A stretch of 8,777 nucleotides of DNA from Planctomycetes bacterium RBG_16_41_13 (lineage in GTDB: Bacteria; Planctomycetota; Brocadiia; Brocadiales; Brocadiaceae). The DNA is taken from contig MHYI01000095.1 of assembly GCA_001828295.1 (NCBI GenBank), forward strand, positions 7,134-15,910, in the 5' to 3' direction. A program made the translations under genes and the position numbers. Of the stretch, positions 1 through 6,655 are shown one piece after another. Within the stretch, counting starts at the first letter, position 1, and every line of letters starts with the position of its first letter. A model generated the notes under the pieces. The model was given only the letters and a program-made list of their open reading frames with translations, did no database searches and had not been told where the DNA came from.

Positions 1-246
1 AAGGCAAAGCAGCCAGTCTTTCGTTGCCAGCCCTATCGTATGGTTCTTCTGATCGATATTCCCGCCCCATGCGCGCCGATAAACACGTTCCGTATATTCT
101 TTGCATATATCTACCGTTTTATCCGTGCTGAAAGAATCCACAACGATGATTTCGTCTGCCCATTTGACGCTTTCAAGGCAATCACGAATTCTGGATTCTT
201 CGTTAAAGGTGATAATACAGACAGAGACAGAATACGTTCGGGTCAT
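1..246 (-). CDS. Family 2 glycosyltransferase, N-terminal part (WaaE/KdtX-like), truncated by window edge
   Basis: The 82 visible residues begin MTRTYSVSVCIITFNEE and match the start of a GT-A fold family 2 glycosyltransferase. A beta strand leads into the nucleotide-sugar-binding segment (IITFNEE, residues 11-17). The family helix CLESVKWADEIIVVDSFSTDKT follows at residues 23-44, with the DxxSTD nucleotide-contact motif, and then QKN at residues 66-68. The sequence CLESVKWADEIIVVDS plus QKN most resembles the lipopolysaccharide core glycosyltransferases of the WaaE/KdtX group, which act at the cytoplasmic face of the inner membrane. The acceptor sugar cannot be told from this fragment. The start is the first ATG before the conserved strand. 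Only a weak purine stretch (AGAAAGAAAA) lies before it. The catalytic DxD and the C-terminal half are outside the window. The family is clear; the WaaE-like assignment is tentative. Confidence 0.88.
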   Translation of the reverse strand, partial: MTRTYSVSVCIITFNEESRIRDCLESVKWADEIIVVDSFSTDKTVDICKEYTERVYRRAWGGNIDQKNHTIGLATKDWLLCL

Positions 247-315
247 TTTTCTTTCTGCTATATAGAGAGGGTTATGAACGACATGAAGCTGCGCTACTAT
301 TTTGTGAAAGCGCTC

Positions 316-357
316 GTTTCCAAAGCTCAGGCTTGGGAACGTAATGGCATTGGAAAC
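316..357. repeat. Imperfect intergenic palindrome (GTTTCCAA ... TTGGAAAC)
   Basis: GTTTCCAA at 316-323 is exactly complementary to TTGGAAAC at 350-357. GTTTCCAAAGC at 316-326 can also pair, less perfectly, with GCTTGGGAAC at 331-340 around a short loop, so two alternative hairpins are possible. Sequences of the type GTTCCCAAGC...GCTTGGGAAC recur as dispersed intergenic repeats in many unrelated bacterial genomes, as I recall. This copy is probably a decayed member. No coding signal overlaps it. Confidence 0.5.
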
Positions 358-366
358 TACATTTGC

Positions 367-383
367 GGCCAGAATCGTTGGCC
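367..383. repeat. Short hairpin GGCCA-N7-TGGCC
   Basis: GGCCA at 367-371 and TGGCC at 379-383 form a perfect 5-base-pair, GC-rich stem with a 7-base loop. It lies directly beside the larger AT-rich inverted repeat at 387-443. It may be part of the same intergenic repeat unit rather than an independent signal. Confidence 0.4.
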
Positions 384-386
384 ACG

Positions 387-443
387 AAAAGGCACAAAAT
401 GCACAGAAAAATCACCCTCTTTTTTGTGTCTTTTGTGCCTTTT
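387..443. repeat. Inverted repeat AAAAGGCACAAAA / TTTTGTGCCTTTT, terminator-like
   Basis: The 13-base arm at 387-399 is perfectly complementary to 431-443. The 31-base spacer holds a further partial match (GCACAGAAAAA against TTTTTTGTGTC), so the foldback is longer than the perfect arms. On either strand the structure ends in a run of T. It could therefore serve as a weak bidirectional terminator for the gyrA cluster, which ends about 85 bases away. The stem is AT-rich and the loop long, unlike a classical intrinsic terminator. A dispersed intergenic repeat of the TTTGTGCCTTTT type is at least as likely. Confidence 0.5.
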
Positions 444-527
444 TGCGGCTAACCCTTTTGCAAACCTGAACCCGCCTGGAGTTTTTTGAAAAACTAAAGT
501 GTTACGAATATTAAGGTTACGTATTAT

Positions 528-3014
528 TTATTTCTCTTCCTGTTCCTGTTCCGGAATATCATTTTCAGTTTCTAAATCATCGGGGGCTGGATTTTCTTCG
601 GGAATTACACGGGCAACCGAGATTAATTTGTCTGATTTACCAATATCAAAAAGTTTGACGCCCTGGGTATTTCTTCCAATGATTCGAATCGTATTTACCG
701 GAGTCCGTATGATCTTCCCACCCTTTGTTATCATAATCAACTCATCGTCTTCCCTGATGCCAAGTAGTCCCACTACCTTCCCGTTTCTTTCAGTAGTTTT
801 AATATTGATAACCCCCTGGCCTCCTCTGTTTTTTGCCGAATACTCTTCAAAATTCGTTCGTTTGCCAAAGCCATTTTCACAGATGGTCATAAGAGATGAC
901 TCATCATCGACAACAACCATGCCGCATACTTTATCACCGTTTTTAAGCTTTATTCCCTTCACTCCGCGCGAAACACGTCCCACCGATCTGACGTCTTCCT
1001 CCGAAAAACGCACCGCCTTCCCCTGTTCAGTTCCGAGTATGAGGTCTTGTTTTCCGTTGGTTAATTTCACCCCGATTAATGTGTCGCCCTCATCGAGGTT
1101 AATTGCGATAATACCGCCCTTTTTCGGATTGCCATACGCACGGAGCACGGTCTTTTTGATAATGCCGTGGCTGGTTGCCATGACCAATTGCCTGTCGTCA
1201 AAATTGCGGACAGGAATGAAGGAGGTAACGTTTTCTCCTTCTTTTAATTCCAGCAGGTTGATGAGCGCCCTTCCTTTTGTAATTTTACCCATTTGAGGAA
1301 CATCATAAACCTTCAGCCAGTACACCTTGCCCTGGTCCGTAAAAAAGAGGATATAGTCATGGGTTGATGCCACAAACAGGTGTTCGGCAAAATCCCCTTC
1401 CTTCATTTCCGCCCCGATAACGCCCTTCCCGCCACGCTGTTGTTTACGATAGGCGCTTAATGGCAGCCGCTTTATATAGCCTTCATGGCTGATAATGACC
1501 GTTACATTTTCTTCCGTAATAAGGTCTTCTCTCTCTAAATCGCCCACGGCGCCTACAATTTCCGTCCGGCGTTTGTCGCCAAATTGTTCTTTTATTTCCG
1601 CAACGTCTTTTTTTATAATATCCAACACTAACTTTTCATTTGCCAATATCGACTGGTATTCTTTTACATCCGCACACAGTTTTTCATATTCGGCGTCAAT
1701 TTTTCCCTGCTCAAGCCCTGTAAGCCTTTGCAGTCTCATATCCAGGATAGCGTTCGCCTGTATTTCCGAGAGAGAAAATGAAGAGATAAGCCCTCTTCGC
1801 GCCGCATCTACGGTATCCGAGGTTTTAATTAGTTCAATTACCCGGTCTATATTATTTAAGGCTATTTTTAAGCCTTCAAGCACATGCGCCCTGTTCTGTG
1901 CTTTTTCCAGTAAAAACTTTGTTCTTTTAACGATAACAACTTTTCTATGTTCAATGTAGCATATCAGCATTTGTTTCAGATTAAGTGTTTCCGGACGATT
2001 ATCCACCAGCGCAATCATGATAATGCTGAAAGTATCCTGCAGTTTTGTGTGTTTATATAATTGGTTTAAAACTACCTCTTCATCTTCTCCCTTTTTCAGG
2101 TCGATCACCAGGCGGCTTCCGTGTCTATCGCTTTCGTTTCTGACATCAGAAATACCCTTGAGCAGTTCTTCGCGCACCAGGAGGGCGATACGTTCCAAAA
2201 TATTATCCCTGTTGAGCTGGTATGGGATTTCCGTTACGACAATGCTCTTTCTTCCGGTTTTTGACGTTTCAACATGTGCCTTCGCCCGTACGATTATCGT
2301 TCCCCTGCCGGTTTTGTACCCTTCCTTAATCCCGCTTGTTCCGCAAATTTGCGCTCCTGTAGGAAAATCAGGACCTGTGATCACCGTCATCAATTCTTCT
2401 ATAGTGACTTCGGGGTTGTCAATAACCATGGCAATGCCGTCACATATTTCATTTGTATTATGCGGCGGGATGCTTGTTGCCATGCCAACGGCAATACCGG
2501 AGCAGCCATTGCAAAGCAGGTTGGGAAATTTTGACGGGAGCACGACCGGTTCTGTGCGGGTATCATCGTAGTTGGAGGTATAATCAACCGTTCTTTTTTC
2601 AAGATCCTCCATGATCGTGATTGTCACGTCCGTCATGCGTGCCTCTGTGTATCGCATTGCGGCAGGTGGGTCCCCGTCAATCGAACCGAAATTCCCCTGC
2701 CCCTGAATAAGGGGGTAGCGGTAATTAAAATCTTGCGCCATACGGACGAGGGTGGGGTACACTACCTGTTCGCCATGTGGATGGTAGTTTCCTGTAGTAT
2801 CTCCTGCAATTTTGGCACATTTTCTGAATTTTGCGCGCGGGCTGAGGTTAAGATCGTTCATGGCAACAAGAATGCGCCTCTGGGAAGGTTTTAATCCGTC
2901 TCTGGCGTCAGGAAGGGCCCGGCTCATGATAACGCTCATGGCATAGCTGAGATACGAATCCTTCATTTCTTCTTCAATGAACAAATCTTTTATATTTTCT
3001 TTTCTTTCGGTCAT
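528..3014 (-). CDS. gyrA: DNA gyrase subunit A
   Basis: This is the full-length GyrA (828 residues) of the ATP-dependent type II topoisomerase that introduces negative supercoils, acting as GyrA2GyrB2. The N-terminal breakage-reunion domain is about residues 8-490. It has SRALPDARDGLKPSQRRIL near 31-49, the recognition-helix segment HPHGEQVVYPTLVRMAQ at 78-94, and RYTEARM with catalytic Arg121-Tyr122. The C-terminal beta-pinwheel (about 500-805) carries the GyrA box QQRGGKG at 525-531, which marks gyrase rather than ParC. An acidic tail (about 806-828) follows, as in many gyrases. Residues 83 and 87 are Gln and Pro where Escherichia coli has Ser and Asp, the fluoroquinolone contact positions. 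It is the last gene of a tight minus-strand cluster, 11 bases after the hydrolase stop. The ATG precedes the usual LFIEEEMKDSYLSYAMSVI beginning and lacks a strong Shine-Dalgarno, suggesting coupling to the upstream gene. Confidence 0.98.
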   Translation of the reverse strand: MTERKENIKDLFIEEEMKDSYLSYAMSVIMSRALPDARDGLKPSQRRILVAMNDLNLSPRAKFRKCAKIAGDTTGNYHPHGEQVVYPTLVRMAQDFNYRYPLIQGQGNFGSIDGDPPAAMRYTEARMTDVTITIMEDLEKRTVDYTSNYDDTRTEPVVLPSKFPNLLCNGCSGIAVGMATSIPPHNTNEICDGIAMVIDNPEVTIEELMTVITGPDFPTGAQICGTSGIKEGYKTGRGTIIVRAKAHVETSKTGRKSIVVTEIPYQLNRDNILERIALLVREELLKGISDVRNESDRHGSRLVIDLKKGEDEEVVLNQLYKHTKLQDTFSIIMIALVDNRPETLNLKQMLICYIEHRKVVIVKRTKFLLEKAQNRAHVLEGLKIALNNIDRVIELIKTSDTVDAARRGLISSFSLSEIQANAILDMRLQRLTGLEQGKIDAEYEKLCADVKEYQSILANEKLVLDIIKKDVAEIKEQFGDKRRTEIVGAVGDLEREDLITEENVTVIISHEGYIKRLPLSAYRKQQRGGKGVIGAEMKEGDFAEHLFVASTHDYILFFTDQGKVYWLKVYDVPQMGKITKGRALINLLELKEGENVTSFIPVRNFDDRQLVMATSHGIIKKTVLRAYGNPKKGGIIAINLDEGDTLIGVKLTNGKQDLILGTEQGKAVRFSEEDVRSVGRVSRGVKGIKLKNGDKVCGMVVVDDESSLMTICENGFGKRTNFEEYSAKNRGGQGVINIKTTERNGKVVGLLGIREDDELIMITKGGKIIRTPVNTIRIIGRNTQGVKLFDIGKSDKLISVARVIPEENPAPDDLETENDIPEQEQEEK

Positions 3015-3025
3015 CTGCTACTTTC

Positions 3026-3679
3026 TTACTGGAGAAAAGGATTATGTTGTTTCTCTTCTGCCAATGTGGTAGAGGGTCCATGTCCAGGATAGATTATTGT
3101 TTTCTCATCAAGGACAAGCAATTTATTTTTGATAGATTGTATAAGCGTTTCCTGGCTGCATCCTGGAAAATCCGTGCGGCCTATTCCGTTTTTAAAAAGA
3201 CTGTCTCCTGAAAACAATACGGGGGGCTGCCCCTTTTCCGGATCTTTAAGATAAAGGCATATCCCGCCTGGTGTGTGGCCCGGGGTGTGAATTACTTCAA
3301 AAATGTATTTCCCGGCAGAGATGGTATCACCCTCTTTCAGTGTGCGGTCTGCATGTGGAGACCGCACGGTTGCGCCGCCATAAAAGGCGGCAAGGATCGA
3401 AAGATTTTTCGCAGGATAAGGCAGCATGTCATGGTCTTTTTCATGGACGCAAATCTGCAATTCAGGAAAAGCCTCTTTCAGTGAGGCGTTTGCACCAATA
3501 TGATCTCCATGTCCATGGGTAATTACGACATGTTTTGGGAGCAGTTTCAATGCATTCAGAAATGCAATAATTTTTTCCGGGTCGGCGCCCGGGTCAACAA
3601 TCATCGCTTCAGCAGAATCATCATACACAATATAAGTACATACCTGCAATGGACCGACAGTTATCTTTTTGATAATCAT
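3026..3679 (-). CDS. Metallo-beta-lactamase-fold hydrolase, glyoxalase II type (GloC/YcbL-like)
   Basis: At 217 residues this has the length and full motif set of the compact glyoxalase II-like proteins typified by Escherichia coli YcbL (GloC). The zinc-binding HxHxDH is at residues 55-60 (HGHGDH), preceded by the fold's VDPG at 28-31. The remaining ligands are His135 in HTPGHTPGG, Asp159 in SGDSLF and His200 in PGHGPST. The C-terminal segment GIGRTDFPG...NPFLQ is also typical of YcbL. Such enzymes hydrolyse thioesters such as S-lactoylglutathione in the cytoplasm. The real substrate here is unknown, since the fold is used widely and no glyoxalase I gene is nearby. No signal peptide is seen. 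It lies 6 bases after the NDK-like gene and 11 before gyrA, so co-transcription and coupled translation are likely. Fold and metal site are certain; the substrate is inferred. Confidence 0.93.
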   Translation of the reverse strand: MIIKKITVGPLQVCTYIVYDDSAEAMIVDPGADPEKIIAFLNALKLLPKHVVITHGHGDHIGANASLKEAFPELQICVHEKDHDMLPYPAKNLSILAAFYGGATVRSPHADRTLKEGDTISAGKYIFEVIHTPGHTPGGICLYLKDPEKGQPPVLFSGDSLFKNGIGRTDFPGCSQETLIQSIKNKLLVLDEKTIIYPGHGPSTTLAEEKQHNPFLQ

Positions 3680-3685
3680 TTTTGA

Positions 3686-4876
3686 TTACTTATTGCTTAA
3701 ATAATCTTCTATCAGAGTCTTTAGTTCCTTCACGCTTTCGCTCTTCCACAACCCGATAATCTTCCTTTCCCGTTCCGCATTCTCCACAGAATCTGAGGCA
3801 TGGGCGGCATTTTTCATAATATCCTCCCCATAGATTCTGCGCACCTTGCCCGGCTCGCCTTTTTTCGAATCGGTAGGCCCCAAAATATTTCTTATTTCAT
3901 TGATTGCATTAGGCCCGCGGTACAAAAGGGCAAGGCAGCGGGCGGTACCGGGAGTTTTTTTCTCCGCGGCTGTTGCCTTTGCCACGTCCAGTCCCGTCAT
4001 GTAATGCACAATTTTATTGAATTCGTGTTTTGCATTTATCCCTTTTAACTGTTCTGTTAATTGCACTGCATGTTCATTAATCGTCACATCCGGGATTTCA
4101 AAAGAGAACATGGTCTTGAGGCTTTCTCTTAGTTGTACCGCAATTTTCTCGGGTTTGGGTTTTAGCTTCTCTTCAAATATGCCCACCAGCGGACCGTAAA
4201 ACTCTTCCGCCTGGGCGATGCTCATCGACAACAACTTTATGCCCACGATAAACAAACCCGTTCTCGAAAACATATCAATGATATTGCCAGGCAGCGGGCT
4301 TTGCTTCTCAAAAGGTTTTAATATTACCAATGTTGTTTCCGGCTTCGCCCCTTCGGGAAATGTAACGATATTTTCCAGAATTCCGCCGTCGTTTGTTAAA
4401 TAATCTGCAAACAATTTCAGTTGTTTTTTGTTAGAGTTGTGGTCGGCGGCAGTCAAAACTGCAGGCTCAAAATACTCAACCGTACCGTCAGAGCGTTCTA
4501 TGTAATCGCCAAAACTGCCTCGGATAGTATGCCCCTGGAAACTCGAAATAGGGCCAATTACATCGTCTTTTAATTTTTTAATGGCATTGTGTCCTTTAAA
4601 GAACAGCAGCACTGCCCTGTTGGTAATGCCAAATTTATTTCCCTTTCTCAGGCTGCTGTTAATATAATTAATCATAACCTCTTTCCACGAGGACTTCCCT
4701 TCCTGTTCCCCGATGGTTTCGCAATATTTCTCAACAAACTCATCACCCGGAGCAAACATTGTCGCCCCGATAACCTCAAGATTTGATAATGAGAGCAACC
4801 GGCCTAAAATACCACCCGTGCGGCTCTTTAAAAGACTGTAGGGCGTTATTAACGCATAGGTTAATTCTTCTTCCAT
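3686..4876 (-). CDS. Tandem nucleoside diphosphate kinase-domain protein; first domain degenerate
   Basis: This 396-residue protein carries two NDK-like domains, against about 140 residues for a normal single-domain kinase. Domain 1 (about 5-145) keeps the outline (YALITPYSL, GGILGRLLS, AVLLFFKGHNAIKKLKDDVIG, TIRGSFGDYI). It has Thr-Pro where the catalytic Lys-Pro should be, and no NxxHGSD active site. Domain 2 (about 180-375) has TLVILKPFEK with Lys187, then the helix AQAEEFYGPL. After an enlarged middle come NAINEIRNILGPTDS, GKVRRIYGED and the phosphohistidine motif NAAHASDS, with His359 as the predicted phosphate carrier. Insertions fall near 231-285 and 296-312. If active, domain 2 would move the gamma phosphate between nucleoside triphosphates and diphosphates. 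Domain 1 looks structural or regulatory. It heads the minus-strand cluster with the hydrolase and gyrA. GGAGAA lies 11 bases before the ATG. Catalytic activity is inferred only. Confidence 0.85.
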   Translation of the reverse strand: MEEELTYALITPYSLLKSRTGGILGRLLSLSNLEVIGATMFAPGDEFVEKYCETIGEQEGKSSWKEVMINYINSSLRKGNKFGITNRAVLLFFKGHNAIKKLKDDVIGPISSFQGHTIRGSFGDYIERSDGTVEYFEPAVLTAADHNSNKKQLKLFADYLTNDGGILENIVTFPEGAKPETTLVILKPFEKQSPLPGNIIDMFSRTGLFIVGIKLLSMSIAQAEEFYGPLVGIFEEKLKPKPEKIAVQLRESLKTMFSFEIPDVTINEHAVQLTEQLKGINAKHEFNKIVHYMTGLDVAKATAAEKKTPGTARCLALLYRGPNAINEIRNILGPTDSKKGEPGKVRRIYGEDIMKNAAHASDSVENAERERKIIGLWKSESVKELKTLIEDYLSNK

Positions 4877-4887
4877 AGTGACGTATA

Positions 4888-4922
4888 TTCTCCAACAACA
4901 AGTAAAGAATCAAAGGATTATA
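4888..4922 (-). promoter_or_regulatory. Putative -10 box and ribosome binding site of the NDK-hydrolase-gyrA cluster
   Basis: On the minus strand a perfect TATAAT (4917-4922) lies about 40 bases before the ATG. A GGAGAA Shine-Dalgarno (4888-4893) lies 11 bases before it. There is no good -35 box at normal spacing: the best nearby match, TTGACC at 4955-4960, is too far away. The ribosome binding site is more credible than the promoter. Confidence 0.35.
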
Positions 4923-5072
4923 AAAGGCTAAAGGATAACACAATAAGGATATTTGGTCAAATACTTTCAATCTTACGGATAGAGATACAAAATAAGGGGT
5001 TTTGTGTCGTTGACTCACTGTATATGAAGTGATACACTTTTATGGCTGTTACTTTTTTGCAAAACTTAAGTA

Positions 5073-5182
5073 GGGGCGAAGCATTTGCCTGCATAAGGGA
5101 AAGAAAGGTTAAATGCTGCACATGCATCGACCTTGTTATGGTGAACGTGTTATACACTGTACGCAGGCAAATGCTTCGCCCC
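5073..5182. repeat. REPIN- or MITE-like element with perfect 20-base inverted ends
   Basis: The 20-base arm GGGGCGAAGCATTTGCCTGC (5073-5092) is perfectly complementary to 5163-5182, with a 70-base interior. The interior folds again. AAGGT (5105-5109) pairs with ACCTT (5130-5134), enclosing ATGC (5113-5116) with GCAT (5124-5127). GTGT (5147-5150) pairs with ACAC (5154-5157). The whole could form a long stem topped by two small hairpins. Paired inverted REP-type sequences like this are usually non-autonomous elements moved by a transposase encoded elsewhere (for example a REP-associated tyrosine transposase). No transposase gene and no clear target duplication are visible here. It ends 65 bases before the folC start. 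Confidence 0.75.
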
Positions 5183-5247
5183 CGGCCTGTAACGTTTTCG
5201 AAAATAGATTTGTTTACCTATACGATATTTCCTGAACGCCTGTTAAG

Positions 5248-6630
5248 ATGATTGCCCAAAATACCCTATGCTTACGATCATACGAAGAGGCGTACTCTTT
5301 TCTCAATAAGTCTCTCGACTATGAAAAGTTAATCAGTTACCAATATAATACTTCGACCTTCAATCTGGACAGGATGGTTCGCCTGCTTGAACAAGCGGGT
5401 AATCCGCACAGGGAATTTCAATCCCTTCACATAACAGGAACAAAAGGAAAAGGGTCTACGGCAATTATGTTGTCAACCATCCTTCAACATGCCGGTTATA
5501 AAACCGGACTTTTTACTTCCCCCCATTTAACTAACCTCAAAGAACGAATTCAGTTAAATCGTACGAACATATCCAAAGAGGATTTTACCGCAGCATTAAA
5601 TGTCCTCGTGCCAGATATTCAGCGATTGAGAAATACTAATCCTGCAGAATCGCCTACGTTTTTTGAAACGCTTACGGCGATATGCTTCCTTTATTTCAAA
5701 GAAAAACAGGCGGAGATGGCCGTTCTGGAGGTGGGGATGGGGGGGCGTTTAGATGCTACCAATGTAGTACTGCCGCTCGTATCGGTTATTACCAACATCG
5801 GCCTCGACCATGTCAATATTCTGGGAAATACTATCTCCCGCATAGCCTATGAAAAAGCGGGAATCATTAAAAAAGGCATACCGGTAATCTCTGCCGCAGA
5901 AAAACCGGAAGCCCGTTCTGTGATAAAAGAGGTCTGCATGGAAAAAGGCGCACCACTCTATCTACTTGGCAAAGATATTAGGATAGACGACGCACAGCCC
6001 TATACAAAAAAGAACTCAAGAGGTTTGCTGTGTAATATAAAAACATGGCAAGGCGCATACAGGAATCTGTTTATCCCCCTCCTGGGAATACATCAGGCAA
6101 AAAACTGCGCGATGGCATTGGGGGCATTGGAAGCCCTGCGTGAGCATGGCAGTATCTCAATAGACAACGAAGCCATACGTGAGGCGCTTGCCCACGTCCG
6201 TTGTCCCGGGAGGATAGAGGTAATTGGGGAAATTCCATTAATTATACTGGATTTTGCCCATACCGTGGAATCAATGGCGTCATTGCGGGAAACCCTATTT
6301 GAACATTTCACGTTCAACAAACTGATCGTCATATTAGGATTTTCACAGGATAAGGATATTGACAATATTCTCCGGGAGATTGTGCCTTGCGCAAATGATA
6401 TTTTCGTTACAAAGAGCACGAATTCCCGCGCCGCGCCGCCTGAAGAATTAGCCAAAAAGATAAAGGCCGTCTACGGAAAAAGGGCGGAGATATGCGATAG
6501 CGCCAGAGATGCGGTAATTGCGGCGCAACGCGCCGCTTCCCCTGACGATTTACTCTGTATTACCGGATCGGCATACATCGCAGGCGAAGCGAGGCAGGAA
6601 TTGACGCACCAAAACGTAGCCAGAGCGTAA
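5248..6630 (+). CDS. folC: Folylpolyglutamate synthase / dihydrofolate synthase
   Basis: This 460-residue cytoplasmic Mur-ligase-family enzyme adds glutamate to folates by ATP-driven acyl-phosphate chemistry. FolC proteins often also join dihydropteroate to the first glutamate. The N-terminal SYEEAYSFLNKSLDYEK (11-27) is typical. The P-loop is TGTKGKGST at 63-71, followed by LFTSPHL at 88-94. LEVGMGGRLDATN (160-172) is a strong FolC signature, and ITNIGLDHVNILG (181-193) carries His188. The C-terminal ligase domain begins around PGRIEVI (320-326). There LDFAHTVES (334-342) replaces the usual LD-x-AHNP-type motif, with Thr339 where Asn is normal. ITGSAYIAGE closes the fold near 438-447. The ATG gives about ten residues more than typical relatives and no good Shine-Dalgarno precedes it, but no better in-frame start is seen. 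mnmE follows after 25 bases. Family is certain; the substrate range cannot be told from sequence. Confidence 0.95.
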   Translation: MIAQNTLCLRSYEEAYSFLNKSLDYEKLISYQYNTSTFNLDRMVRLLEQAGNPHREFQSLHITGTKGKGSTAIMLSTILQHAGYKTGLFTSPHLTNLKERIQLNRTNISKEDFTAALNVLVPDIQRLRNTNPAESPTFFETLTAICFLYFKEKQAEMAVLEVGMGGRLDATNVVLPLVSVITNIGLDHVNILGNTISRIAYEKAGIIKKGIPVISAAEKPEARSVIKEVCMEKGAPLYLLGKDIRIDDAQPYTKKNSRGLLCNIKTWQGAYRNLFIPLLGIHQAKNCAMALGALEALREHGSISIDNEAIREALAHVRCPGRIEVIGEIPLIILDFAHTVESMASLRETLFEHFTFNKLIVILGFSQDKDIDNILREIVPCANDIFVTKSTNSRAAPPEELAKKIKAVYGKRAEICDSARDAVIAAQRAASPDDLLCITGSAYIAGEARQELTHQNVARA

Positions 6631-6655
6631 CAATAAAAATATAGTCAAACGAATA

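Larger units (their letters stand above)
4877..5247. other. Divergent intergenic region between the NDK-like gene and folC
   Basis: These 371 bases separate two divergent transcription units and must contain both promoters. I see no credible gene here. The right half holds the inverted-repeat element at 5073-5182. The left half has a small imperfect hairpin, TCACT at 5015-5019 against AGTGA at 5028-5032. For folC only a poor promoter match is visible: TCGAAA at 5198-5203 and TACGAT at 5221-5226, 17 bases apart. The folC ATG has no strong Shine-Dalgarno. Confidence 0.6.

Noticed and set aside
40..489. Plus-strand open frame of 149 codons
   Set aside because: Its first half is antisense to the glycosyltransferase start, and its second half runs through the intergenic palindromes, giving a low-complexity end (FLCLLCLFAAN) typical of translated repeats.
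481..494. GTTTTTTGAAAAAC palindrome downstream of gyrA as terminator
   Set aside because: The stem is almost all A-T pairs with a 2-base loop, too weak and too tight for an intrinsic terminator.
499..1296. Long plus-strand open frame of 265 codons
   Set aside because: It is fully antisense to the gyrA 3' end, whose protein matches the family residue by residue; the plus-strand product is Ser/Pro/Phe-rich with no recognisable motif.
2017..2571. Plus-strand open frame inside gyrA
   Set aside because: Antisense shadow of the conserved gyrase breakage-reunion domain, with no motif of its own.
4776..5018. Small minus-strand open frame overlapping the NDK-like gene start
   Set aside because: Out of frame with the well-supported NDK-like gene and covering its likely promoter; no family resemblance.
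5042..5251. Small plus-strand open frame before folC
   Set aside because: It spans the inverted-repeat element, so its sequence is explained by the repeat; no ribosome binding site or recognisable protein.
6631..6655. Possible terminator between folC and mnmE
   Set aside because: Only 25 AT-rich bases with no stem; read-through is more likely.
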